DNA of 64,000 nt from Linnemannia hyalina (Eukaryota > Mortierellomycota > Mortierellomycetes > Mortierellales > Mortierellaceae), in NCBI GenBank assembly GCA_019671135.1, contig JAHRHY010000005.1:682001-746000 (forward strand), written 5' to 3'. The notes under the pieces were generated by a model. That model did no database searches and was not told the origin of the DNA. It worked only from the letters and a program-made list of their open reading frames with translations. The position numbers were made by a program, and so were the translations under genes. This document shows, piece after piece, positions 47,504 to 58,821 of this stretch (position 1 is its first letter; each line of letters starts with the position of its first letter).

Positions 47504-48241
47504 CTACTCTTTGATCTTGCGATCTCCAGCGCGTCCGAGATCATCCTCGGCCTGCTCGGCAAATCCAAAGGCCTTGGGGATCATGTATGTACGCTTCTTG
47601 GGTTCCTCGGGTTTCTCCAGCTCCTTGTAGGGTTCTGTTACAGTCTCATTTGCCTCTGCTCCTGCTCCTACTGTTGCGTTTAACTTGATATCCTTGTAAG
47701 AGAATCGGGGGGCTGCGACGAGTTCCTCGTCCTTTTGAGACACGTCGTATTCCGAGGGCATCTCGAAGCCGACCATCTTTGCGGTCTTGTCGACCTGCAT
47801 GCCCTTCTCTTCGTCCCAGAACGCGGGGTTGTATCTCTCCACCAATTCCTAGAAGCGTCATTTTGTTTCGCAAGAGATGAGCGTTAGTGATACGTCGATC
47901 TATCCGGCGCAGCAGCATCAATTGACCACGTATTCTCGTTTTCAATTGATTTGATCCATTTTACATACCTTGTGGAGACGTTGGCTCTCGAGGTAAACGG
48001 CGAGATCTTCGCCATCAGTCTGAAGCTTCTGCAACTTTACAGGGTCGGATTCGTTGGCGTTCTTGCGGAAGGAATCCTTGAGAGCGTCAGTCCAGACCTT
48101 GTTGGAGTGGACGTTGATACCGAGGAGGCCCGTGCCAGTACGGAGCTCGTTGGGGTGAGTGTATTGAAGGTGCAATTCCTTGAGAATGCGTCTGAAGTGG
48201 GACAAGCTCTGGGAGCGTGCTGTTGCTGCTACTGATGCCAT
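47504..48241 (-). CDS. FMC1: FMC1-like mitochondrial F1-ATPase assembly factor (LYR family), 2 exons, about 205 aa
   Basis: Exons in coding order are 48241-47969 and 47848-47504 (GT-AG, phase 0). The start (SLSHFRRILKELHLQYTHP) aligns with the FR-x-LLREL opening of FMC1, a degenerate LYR motif. The block KELVERYNPA then DKTAKMVGFEMPSEYD matches the conserved end of the family (VGL-x-x-P). FMC1 stabilises the ATP12 chaperone needed to assemble the F1 part of ATP synthase in the mitochondrial matrix. At 205 aa it is longer than yeast and animal members because of a charged C-terminal extension (EKPEEPKKRTYMIPKAFGFA). It is divergent from the acyl-CoA synthetase gene. Confidence 0.72.
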
Positions 48242-48951
48242 TGTTGCTGAGGCTGTGTGTCCAATGTTAGTTGAGCAAGTGATGCAAGAATGAATGAGTA
48301 AAGGCGACTTCAGGGACTGATCAACAAAGGGAGGCGATTAATAAGCCACCGCCACCTTTCTTGGAGAATTTAAGAGAGGAAATAAAGAGGTGTGTGGAGA
48401 TGGAGGTTGGAAATAGTGAGATCCGGTGTCTATGTGGCCAATGGCTGGTCTCTCCGGGGACCCCTAATCCACACCCACGGATGCAGGCAGAGGGTCGAGA
48501 ACACGATCTCGTTTTCTGCTTACTTGTTTCCCTCCCCACGCCGTTTTCATAGATTGGCATTTTCAACTTCTTCTCCTCACTCCGGAGGAGCGGGACAAAA
48601 GGGAGTCCGGCTGCGGGTTCTTCTTTTACTTGTGCCCTGCCATTGATTGACCTTGTCCCTGATGACTGGTCAAACGAAGGAAATATATTATATATCACAG
48701 TGTGAATTGAATGTGATCAGAGTTGCTCTCGATCTCTTCTTTCCTTCGGTCTTTATTCTCCCTGTTCCCTTTGTTTGTTTCCTTTCCTTCCTTCCCTTCT
48801 TCCCTCCACCCTTTCTCTCCTCTCTTCTCTTCTCATTCCTTCTTCCTCGCCTCATTCCTTCCTCTCCCTCTTCCACTTCTCGTTGCATTCCTTCCCACTC
48901 CTCCTCTGTCTTCTACTTTCCCTCCTCACTTTTATTTGAAACTTAGCCATC
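48242..48951. promoter_or_regulatory. Divergent promoter, FMC1-like / acyl-CoA synthetase
   Basis: About 710 bp. The 230 bp before the plus-strand ATG are almost pure C+T (CCTTCCTTCC, CTCTTCT). A TATATTATATATC string near 48680 could act as a TATA element for the plus strand. No gene is present. Confidence 0.4.
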
Positions 48952-51900
48952 ATGCCCCACTTCGTCAAATTCAACTTGGACAAGCAGAGTATTGAGGTCC
49001 CCGGCACCCGCACCCCCGGTGCCACAGGCAAGTCTTCTTCCTCCTCCACATTTTATGCTCTTACTCCTCCTTCCTTGTCCCGTGTTCCCTCCTTCCTTCT
49101 CCACTCGATCGCTTCACATTTTTTTCATCCACCGCCACCTCCTTCCTCTCGCATGGAGACACCGATACGGTCCACTCGAGACTCGCCAATTGTAACGGCG
49201 ACAGAGACTTGATCTCCCGCGCGCCTCAACCCTCTCCTTGCAAGTTCGCTAACTTTCTGGCTCCTCTTCCTGTATTCTTACAACCATCAATTGGCATCCA
49301 CAACAGGTCACTATAGACATGCCGCCTATGCTGATGCCCTGGTCAACAATATCCGCGATGCCCCTCACATCCAGACCCTCTACGATATGTGGCAGAACTG
49401 TAAGTCGTCTCTCTCTCTTCCTTCGATTCAACTGGACCCCGCACCCTGTCTTGTTTGTCACACACAATGAAGAGCTCAAAACTTACAAACTTCTTTTTCT
49501 TCTTTGATGATCGACAACTCTTCCTTTGTGGTGCTATAATGCTCCAGCGGTGACAAAGTATGCCGACAATGACTTCTTAGGCCACCGCCCCTTCAACACC
49601 GTTGCCCAGACCTATGGCGGCTACACCTGGGAGACCTACCGTCAGATCAACCAGCGCGTCAATGCCTTTGGAAGCGGAATCATGCACTTGAACGAGGTTC
49701 TCCTGGGCAACGAGCAGCTCAACCGCTGGTCGCTCGGAATCTGGTCGCACGGTCGCCCCGAGTGGTTCATTACCGAGATGAGCTGCAACACCTACAATCT
49801 GGTTTCTGTTGCGCTTTATGATACCCTGGGTGCCGATGCTGTCGAGTACATTGTCAACCACGCCGACATCCAAATTGTCGTCTCAAGCGGTAAGGGAACA
49901 GACTGTGAATAACACACATACACACGCAACCCACGTGAAATTTGTCCTTTTTCTCAATTGTTGTGGATACATTTTTTATGTAGTGACTGTTCCAACGAGA
50001 ACAAGGAGAACTCATACTTCGTGCCTTAATGCATTAATTTATAGCCAACCATATCGCGGCGATGCTCGAGAATGCTGACAAGTTGCCACAGTTGAGGGCC
50101 ATCGTCAGCATGGACTCGCTCCACGACACCGTCCCCGTCCCCGGCGCAACCTCTGCCTCCCAGGTCCTTCGCGCCTGGGGTGCCGAAAAGGGCATCAAGG
50201 TCTACGACTTCCACGAGATCGAGAACCTCGGCAAGGAGTTCCCCCGCAAGCACATCCCTCCCCAGGCTGACGAGGGTACTTTTTATACCAATTGATGTTA
50301 CTCATTCTACCGCTCCTTGTTTTTTTTCCACTTCTGACTTGATCCTAACCTTGACCTACCATTGTATGCTCCTGATGATATTAGTTGCTTCGCTCTGCTA
50401 TACCTCCGGAACCACCGGCAAGCCTGTATGTTTACTTGTCAAGGAAATTGGTTTAGGACTCTTGTGTATGACCACCTTGTGTGAACTATGATTTTAACGC
50501 GTCAATTGTCTTTGTCTGATTAATAGAAAGGCGCCATGTTGACCCACAAGAACTTTGTCGCTACTGTCGGCACCAACCGCGAGGGCATGATCTTCACCGA
50601 GGACGATGTCTTGATCAGGTACGAGCGCGATCCTTGAGTAACACAGTGTCAATTCGACTCATGATATGGGTGCAGAAGAATTTATTGATTAACAATTCGT
50701 TCCTTAAATGATAGTTTCTTGCCCCTTGCTCACATCATGGGACGTGTCATTGATACTTGCTCCATGCATGCCGGAGGCAAGATTGGTTACTTCAGGTACG
50801 CTTCTTCTTTTCATTCCTGTTTCAATACGTTGTCAATATGCTTACCATACAACAATGACTGATCTTTTTTTTAACGCGTGTTCGAATTCGAATCCACATT
50901 ATAGAGGAGACATTCTATTGTTGCTCGAGGACGTCGGTGAGCTCCGCCCCACTTTCTTCCCTGCTGTCCCCCGTCTCTTGAACCGCATTTACGCCAAGTT
51001 GGTTGCTTCGACCATCGAAGCTCCCGGTTTGGTCGGTGCCCTGGCTCGTCGCGGTGTTGCAACCAAGATGGCCAACTTGGCTGCCGGCAAGGGTGTCAAC
51101 CACGCTCTTTGGGACCGTCTCTTGTTCAACAAGGTCAAGATGGCTCTTGGTGGTCGTGTCCAGGTCATTTTGACTGGATCTGCCCCCATTGCCAAGGAGG
51201 TCTTGAGCTTCTTGAGAATCGCCTTTGGATGTGTCGTCCTGGAGGGATATGGATCTACTGAGGGCATGGCCACCGCCACTATCACCATGCCTGAGTAAGT
51301 GTTCTGTTTATCTCATGCCCTTGTTTCATATCTTAGGAGTGTGCCCGCTCCTTTTGTATGACGACTGACAAACACATACTCTGTACTTTTAATCATCGTT
51401 TTTAGTGAGTTCATTCCTGGACACATTGGAAACCCAAGAGCTGGATGCGAGATCAAGCTGGTGGATGTACCCGACATGAACTACCGCTCGACCGATCAGC
51501 CCTTCCCTCGTGGAGAGATCTGGATCCGTGGAGACACTGTCTTCAAGGGCTACTTCAAGGACGAGCAAAACACCAAGGATACGATTGACTCTGAGGGCTG
51601 GCTCGCTTCTGGCGATATTGGATTCATTGACAACCGTGGATGCTTCACCATTATCGACCGCAAGAAGAACATCTTCAAGCTGGCCCAGGGAGAGTACATT
51701 GCCCCCGAGAAGTTGGAGAACGTCTTGGGAGCACGCTGCAACCTCGTCCAGCAGATCTACGTCCACGGAGATTCCTTGGAGTCGACCCTTGTCGCCATTG
51801 TTGTTCCCGAGCCCGAGACTTTTGTTCCCTTTGCCAACGCCATCACCGGCGCCTCGGTGACGGTGACGGATGCTGAGGGTATCAGTAAGTTGTGCAAGGA

Positions 51901-52138
51901 TCCCAAGGTTGTCATTGCGGTGACCAAGGAACTTGAGAAGGCAGGAAAGGCGGGTGCGTTCCGTGGATTTGAGTTTGCCAAGCGCGTCTTCTTGACCACG
52001 GATGCGTTCTCGGTCGACAATGAAATGATGACGCCTACCTTTAAGGTCCGTCGTCCCCAGGTTGCCGAGTACTTTAGACAGCAGATCAAGGACATGTATG
52101 AGGATATTCATAACACCACCCCTGTTGCCAAGTTGTAA
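48952..52138 (+). CDS. Peroxisomal long-chain acyl-CoA synthetase, 9 exons, about 692 aa
   Basis: Activates fatty acids to acyl-CoA with ATP. Exons: 48952-49027, 49307-49399, 49548-49889, 50045-50275, 50385-50425, 50527-50618, 50715-50795, 50905-51294 and 51406-52138. Intron 1 uses a GC donor (ACAG|GCAAGT). The adenylate-forming signatures are intact: P-loop YTSGTTGKPKGAMLTH at residues 253-268 (split by intron 5), FLPLAHIMGR, VILTGSAPIAKEV, GYGSTEG, GWLASGDIG and DRKKNIFKLAQGEYIAPEKL. The last three residues are AKL, a recognised type 1 peroxisomal targeting signal. No membrane anchor is visible at the N-terminus. I therefore place it in peroxisomes for beta-oxidation, like yeast Faa2. Confidence 0.93.
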
Positions 52139-52380
52139 ATAGTCTTTGTTTTTTTTTCTTCTCTTTCTTTCATATACGGCTATTATTAAAATGCAAAGAC
52201 AATCTAAGTTTCTCCACATTGCTTGGTTGTTGCGCCAAACGTGGTTTTCTTGTCAGCTCAAAGTGACAAAACAACGTTGTGTTGTTGTTGTTGTGCACAG
52301 CATTATTTTTTTGCATTGTGTTCACATACATAACACAACCTTGCAAGGTATATTCAAGAAAAGAAAAAAGATACAACAGC

Positions 52381-55300
52381 TTACATAAAAGTTCGAGGTT
52401 TGTAAGGATAAACAATATCCCATGCCGCGCGCCACTGCCTATTCCTCATTGTGTCTACAGGACCATGGATCCCATAACTCGCCGGCCAGAACCAAATAAA
52501 TGTAATCGTCACCGCGGCAAACGCTACCCCCCAGACCAAGGTCTTTACGAACGGACGGTGTTGGGCGAGGCGATGGAGGAGGTGGTCGATGAGGAAGGCG
52601 TGGAGGAGGATGGTGAAGTAGAGGGCGGGGAAGTAGTGGTGGAGGTACATGACGCGGCCCATGATGAAGGAAGGGAGGTAGTGGAGGATCCAGCCTCCGA
52701 GGGTTATTTTTCCGATGAATTTGAATTGGTCCCATTCTTGGTCTGTCATTTTGGTGGATATGGAGGTAGTGGATGAAGGTTGAAGGCTTTGGTGTTCCTG
52801 TGCAACGTCGTTCTCCTGTTCCTGATCCTGCTGTTGTTGTTGTTCCTGTTCAAGCAACAGCTGCTGCTGCCGATCCCTCACAATATTATAATACGCGAGC
52901 ATGCACACAAAGATACCTAGCGACATGGTTCCACTCCACCAGACGATAGGGTTTCCGAGGAGGTAGATCTTGATATTGTTATCGAACCATCCGTTCATCC
53001 TGGTTCCGATCGCCAAGAAGGGCCACTGACTGGGGAGAGAGGTGATGGGGTCGTCCTTGTCTGGATCCTGGGTAAGTCCGCTGTTGTATTTCATCATGGC
53101 GACGTTGAGATAGATAAAGTCTTGCCAGAAGTTTGACTTGTACTGCATTGGTTCTGGTGCCGGAACTAAGAGAGGGGTGTAAGTATTGCGAGAGAAAAGG
53201 GGTTGGTTTAGTTTTTGTACTGCTTGTTTGCTTCAGAAAGGATCCCTTTTCTTCTGTTCAAGATAAAAACTTACGGCGGTGGTTCCGGTGGCGCTCGATA
53301 TTCCAAATAGAATTGAGGTTCCCCGGTTTACTCGACTGATCACAGTACACCTCAACTTGCCTAAACCCCAACTCTGGCAACGGCATCATCCCCGTCGTCA
53401 ACAAACACCTCAAAATCCGATGCCTCAACAAGAACTTGGTCGTCAAAGACCTCAACGTCCCATCCTGGGGCAACCTCGAATCCTCCCCAACAACCTCGAC
53501 CACCCACTCATCATACCCATCCCCTTGGTTCCAATACCCATACCCACTGACCTCGAGTTGTGTTGTCGTCACGGGGGCGCGGATCCGGTGCGTGTGCAAG
53601 TTCCTCCCCGTGGTCTTATGTACCAGTCGGAGAATATCGCCGCTCTTCAAGATCTGCAAGTGCTCGTTATTATTGTTGGGCGGGTTATTCAGATGATGAA
53701 CTGCCTTATCCCGCGACCGTGTCAGAATCCACTCATTATTTCGATCCTTGTGATGGTAAGTCGTCACTTGCTGCTGTTTCGACCCCTGCGGGTACGTCTG
53801 GACGTGAGAATGCAACAACCCGCCACCATGGGCCGAGGATTTGATAGTGACCAAGGAGCCGTAAGCGACTTCGAGTGGGTTTTTGGAGAAGTCGGAGCCG
53901 TTGAGGTTTGCTTGGAAGAGGGAGGGCATGTAGGCGTCACCTGGGCCGGTATTGGAGAGGATGTGGAAGTGGGCGATGAAGCAGGAGATGTAGATTGTTG
54001 TTGGGAGGGCGATTAGAAGGATTGAGCGGGCTACCCAGTGCATCACGTAGGTTGCCTATTTGGTCATAAAAAGGGTAAAAACGCGTATGAAATGATGAGC
54101 TCCTTTTTGCTGAAAGAAAGATGTTCGACTTGAAAGTGTTGAAGATGCACGCGTTTCGATGAGTTACCATGGTCATGTGCAAGTCGCCGAGGAGGTCCCA
54201 GAGATCCTCAACCGTGTACTAAAATGTATAGAGAAAACAAGTTAGGGTTAGCAAAGACGCAGCTAGGTAAATAGACGCAACATAAAAAAAGAAGAAAAAG
54301 AAGAAAAAAATATATACTTGCAAGACCAACGAGGGCAGTGACGAAAAAGCCGACCCACTTCATACTCGACACGACGCCGATACCGACTCCCATCATCGAC
54401 AACCACATCCACCACTTCGCCGAGAACGCGCTATAATGAATGGAAAAGGGCCACAGATAAAGGGTTGTTAGTGCAGTCATCAACCTTTTGCGTACATAAT
54501 GCATAGTACTCCACCACGCATGCATACATCAAAATATGACCTTTCTTTCTATCTCCTCCCTCCATATGCCTTCGTTTTGAGAGAGCAAAGCAACATACCG
54601 ATCCCTCAAATTCCTGAACTTGGCCAAACACAACACAACAAAACAAATCGAACTCAACAGCATAGAGTCGAGCAAGATATATCGACTGATCACCAAATAG
54701 GCATTATCCATCAACACCATCGCCGCCGCAAACGTCGACGCCGTCCGGGACATATGCAACTCTCTCGCTGTCCAAAACGCCAGCGGAACCATGACGACTC
54801 CAAAAGTCGCATTGAAGAGTCGCATGAAGCGGTAGTTGATGTCGGGGTAGTTGGCGCCAGGTTCAAAATCAAAGGAGCCGTCGTATCCGGCTAAGATCCC
54901 TGAGAGGCCGATGAGCATCTTTGCGAGTGGTGGGTGGACGTCGAAGTAGTGCTCTCTTTTGATGTAAAACGATCCGAACTATGGTGGTAGAAAGGGGAGG
55001 TAGACAAAGATGAAAGCGTAAGTTTTGTGATTCAGGTTGAGGATAAACGCGAACGAACAGGATCCTTCTGTAAACAGTACCTTGCCAAAGTGAGCCTTTA
55101 CAAACGAGAACCAGATCAAGTACGAAGCGAGAACAATGAGTTAGTTTGACAGATACGCCTTGGCATGACCTTTCGGAAGAGATGCAGCTAACTGTCAATC
55201 AAACACCATTGTAGTTACCTCGTCCCAGATGACGTTGTTGGTTGAGAGAATATCGCGATACCGCGTCCAGGCGGAGAGTCCAGTCAAGACAAAAGTGAGG

Positions 55301-55637
55301 ACCGTGGAACTGTACGCCTCCACGATACGCGCCAACTAAAAAAATCCCGTGAAGAGTGATGATTGATCAGATCAAATCCAGGTATGATCGGTTGGTTTCA
55401 CAGATGAGAACGTGTGAGAAACTAGCTGTTCCTTACCTTTCTCTTGTCACTGCCCCTGTTATCTGCCTTCAAGGAAGTATGTTGATGTTGTTTGATTTGG
55501 CCTTGAAGGTCCAGTTTGTGCGGTTTCACTGGATAGTCGTCGTCAATCTGTGCCAGTGAGCTTGTTGTCCATGTCCGCTCTTCTTCCACCACACGCGCCA
55601 TTTGTTGAGTGTACCGGTAGCGGAGCTCACTTGTCAT
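52381..55637 (-). CDS. PMT2: Protein O-mannosyltransferase, PMT2 type, 8 exons, about 812 aa
   Basis: ER membrane enzyme that transfers mannose from dolichol-P-mannose to Ser/Thr of secretory proteins. Exons in coding order are 55637-55437, 55335-55219, 55095-55081 (a 15-nt microexon), 54978-54599, 54430-54322, 54218-54168, 54055-53275 and 53165-52381. Intron 5 uses a GC donor; the others are GT-AG. The catalytic loop NVIWDEAHFGKFGSFYIKRE continues with FDVHPPLAKMLIGLSG and is typical of the PMT2 branch, with the D-E pair at residues 105-106. VGLYTVEDLWDLLGDLHM and HWVARS follow, then a lumenal MIR region (about residues 335-530, with GGLLHSH, NNEWIL, LVHKTTGRNLHTH). The C-terminal membrane helices include GGWILHYLPSF and MYLHHYFPALYF. 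A Gln/Glu-rich insert of about 45 residues lies in a late loop. Length is normal. Confidence 0.92.
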
Positions 55638-56415
55638 TTTTGTTGTGTCCTTGTCACTGTTCAACCTGATCTTCTTGTTCCTGTCTCCGGCTGTGCCTCA
55701 AGAAATGTTGTGCAAAGGTAGTCGTACGAAAGGAAGTGCGACAAAAAAAAGTGAGAAAAGAGAATGGCGAATGAGTAAGGAGAAAAGGAATGGAGAAGAC
55801 GATTAAGGGAGTAAGAGTCTTCTTGCAGCTTTTGTCATCCTATTCTTTCTCTGTTCTGTTCTCCCTTTTCCTCTTCTCAAGAAAATAGGAGATTCTCTCC
55901 ATCAAAGAATGCACTCTATTGTATAGATATTCCTCTCTTCTTTTGACAAGTCTGTCTTCCAGAGTAAAAAAAAAATAGGGAAGTGGAAGGGGCATGAGAA
56001 AAACAACCAGGCTGTCATGAAAATAGAAGAGGGGTATCATTTAAGAAAAGGGGCGGGAAAGGACATTCTTTGTGTACTCATTCATCCCTTTCTCGCCTTT
56101 CGTAAGATAATAGACCTTTGCCACACTCGCCCTTTGACATATACTTGAGCAGTAATATTTTCTTTTCAACTGTTCTTTTTATTCAATGATATTACAATGA
56201 TAAACTACGCGAACATCCATTAAGCTACGAGCAGCTTGTACCTTACCTTGGAACCCGATCAACACGACGCCATCCAGACATTTGATTGTCCTTGACATTC
56301 TAGGACTGCACATTGCCAACAAATAACAAAGACGCGAACTGGTTAGATATTTGTGTACAGTGGCATCAAAGGGAGCAATGAGATTTGTAGGACATTGTGT
56401 GTGTGAAGCATTAAA

Positions 56416-56491
56416 AGGTCAGAAGGAAGGCAACAAAAATCTCAACATTATATGTTTAGACGTGGAAAAATCCTGTAATCATCATCCAAAG
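56416..56491 (+). repeat. 75-bp direct repeat, copy 1
   Basis: It begins AGGTCAGAAGGAAGGCAACA and ends near CATCATCCAA. It is nearly identical to the copy at 56730, with one or two base changes (ATTATATG against ATAATATG). Confidence 0.9.
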
Positions 56492-56729
56492 TATGAATCT
56501 GCACACACGCGTCCTGAGTGGAAGGGTAAGGAGAAAAGAGGAAATAAAAGGGATTGGAAACTCACCATTGGGAAAAAAAAGAGGCAATTGGAGCGGATCA
56601 AATCACATCCGGATAAAACGTGCTAACTGAACGAGTTCAAAGAAAGATACAAATGATTTGTTAGAAACCAATAAACATCTCAAATTTACAGTGGATGTGA
56701 AGTAACATTGCGGAGGTGGTTTGATATCG

Positions 56730-56804
56730 AGGTCAGAAGGAAGGCAACAAAAATCTCAACATAATATGTTTAGACGTGGAAAAATCCTGTAATCATCATC
56801 CAAG
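56730..56804 (+). repeat. 75-bp direct repeat, copy 2
   Basis: Same orientation, 314 bp downstream of copy 1. The spacer shows no coding or mobile-element feature. Confidence 0.9.
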
Positions 56805-58821
56805 ATAGAAGGTAAACAAGTGTGCAATTGAACACGTTTCGCGCGTTCATTATTTCAAAAGCAGAATACTTACAAGTGCCAGTAGGAAAGAGACACCACT
56901 CGGCGACCAGTTTTAGTGATCAAGATGGCGATCTGAAAAACACGACGGTCGAGGGTTTTGGAGATGGTGATGGATGGAGGATGAAGAGAAAGAAAAAAAT
57001 TTGCGCGTAGAAAAAAAACAACAAGTAGGCAATGATCACATGATGAGGACTGACAGAGATCGTAAGTGCTGCAATTCCACACAAACAAAAAGTGGTTCCT
57101 GGGCGACCGAGCATTGCTATCGACACCACCCACGCTCTTCTTTTTTCAATTGAACATGGAAGCTCCGCCGAAAGACACAAGGGGAAGAAAGGACGGGGCG
57201 GAGATACAGTTGCGTTTGTTGCTTTTTCTCTTGTCTTTCCATGTGTCGTCAGTTGCACAATCTAACGGTGTACATGTACGTGAATTGAATGTGTGCGATA
57301 AGATTTCCAGTCAGGAGCGCAGGGGAGTTTGTCAGGTCAAGTCAGGCTTTATTTGCCGACCGGAGATGAAGAAAAAAGTATGTGACGAGGGAGGGAGGAG
57401 GGGAGGAGCCAGGCCCAGTCCGGGCAGGCTCGGCGGATCACACTCTTGTGTCAATGAATTTTGTTTGGCTGCTGAGGGTCAAAGGGTGTCCAGGTGCATG
57501 GGGACAGCCAATTGAGAGTGTATAAGCCATACCACTGCACTGGCCGGTTTGTGACAGAGGTAATAGGCAGCAACGAGCTATAACCCATTGGGCATGGGCA
57601 TGGGCATTGGCATTGTCTATCTCCTTGTGCAGTATGGGAAGTATGCTGTGGGTTGACGAGCGACAGCATAAACAACAACAACAACAACAAAAAGTCATTC
57701 GCCTTGTCCCCTTTCATGCCATGTCTGTGTACAGTACTGCGTTTTTTTCTGTACGCCCTTTGTGTGTGTGCTTATTTTTATTTATTTTTTCGTCTCTTTC
57801 TTTTTTTTGTGTTGTTGGTTTTTTCCTTCCCTTCTCTTTCTTTTCTTTTTCCCTTTGTCCATCTCCGCTCTTCCCTCCCTCCTATCCTTCACCCCTCTCT
57901 TTCACAGCAACCCTTCTTTCTGTCCACCCACAGTTACAGTTGACACACCCTCCCTCTCTTTCCGACATCATACTCCCATCACACTTCTCTTCTTCTTGCT
58001 CTGATCTCACCTTCTCCCGGCTGTAACATCCTTTTCCCATCCAACACTTTCTTTTGGTATGTTGCCCTTCCCTCATCCAAAGTCAAAGGAGGGATATGAA
58101 ATAACCTTACTTCCTTCAACCACCACACCCAGGACAGGACGGCCACCTTGTCCCGCTTACCATACAGTGACAGGACAATCACACTCACACATACATATAT
58201 ATATCGCAGTGGCAGGGGATCACCCGTGGAAGAACACATCTGCCTTCCTCCCCCCATCCCATTCTTTCATCCCCCTACAGTTTCACTCACTCATTGTAAT
58301 CGACCTCGAACTCGATCTGGAAGAATCGATCTCACTCACCCTCATCGAAATCAGCTGTACCCTCTTCTTCCGCGGACCTTTTTGCCCATGCACTGTTCCC
58401 TTTTTGCGAGTCTTGTTTTTCTTTAACCAACCACGACCTTTCACCTTGCGCAAAGTGAGCGGACCGAACTTGCTCAGCCTTTGCTCCTCATTGACGTCGC
58501 GACAATACAATACAAACTACATATCCTTACGCACATACATACACACACAAATCTGTACCTTGGACCTCCCTCTTCTTTTCTCTCTCTCCTTCTCTCTTCT
58601 TTCTCTCTTTCTCTCCTCTCCCGCCTTGCCACGATCCAATTGCTTCCCCTTTGCTTCTTGAGATTCATATCACAAACCATACCGTCCGACTCTTTCGCTC
58701 TCTCGCTCACCCTTTCTAACATAAAGCAAACACCTGTTTGACCCTTGTGCCTATCCACGATTCCTTAGAAACCACTCCGCAGGTCTGACTCCGGAACCAA
58801 AAAAACCCTGGATATTGCCTA

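Larger units (their letters stand above)
55638..58821. promoter_or_regulatory. Divergent 3.2-kb intergenic region, PMT2 / pumilio
   Basis: It carries a 75-bp direct repeat (next entries) and a TA-rich TATATATATATC near 58193-58204. A C+T-rich leader at about 57780-58740 runs toward the pumilio gene. No conserved coding region is seen. One frame at 57156-57515 has a hydrophobic segment and seven Cys but no other support. Confidence 0.45.

Noticed and set aside
48392..48646. Plus-strand frames between FMC1-like and acyl-CoA synthetase
   Set aside because: Compositional frames in the C+T-rich promoter, with no domain or splice support.
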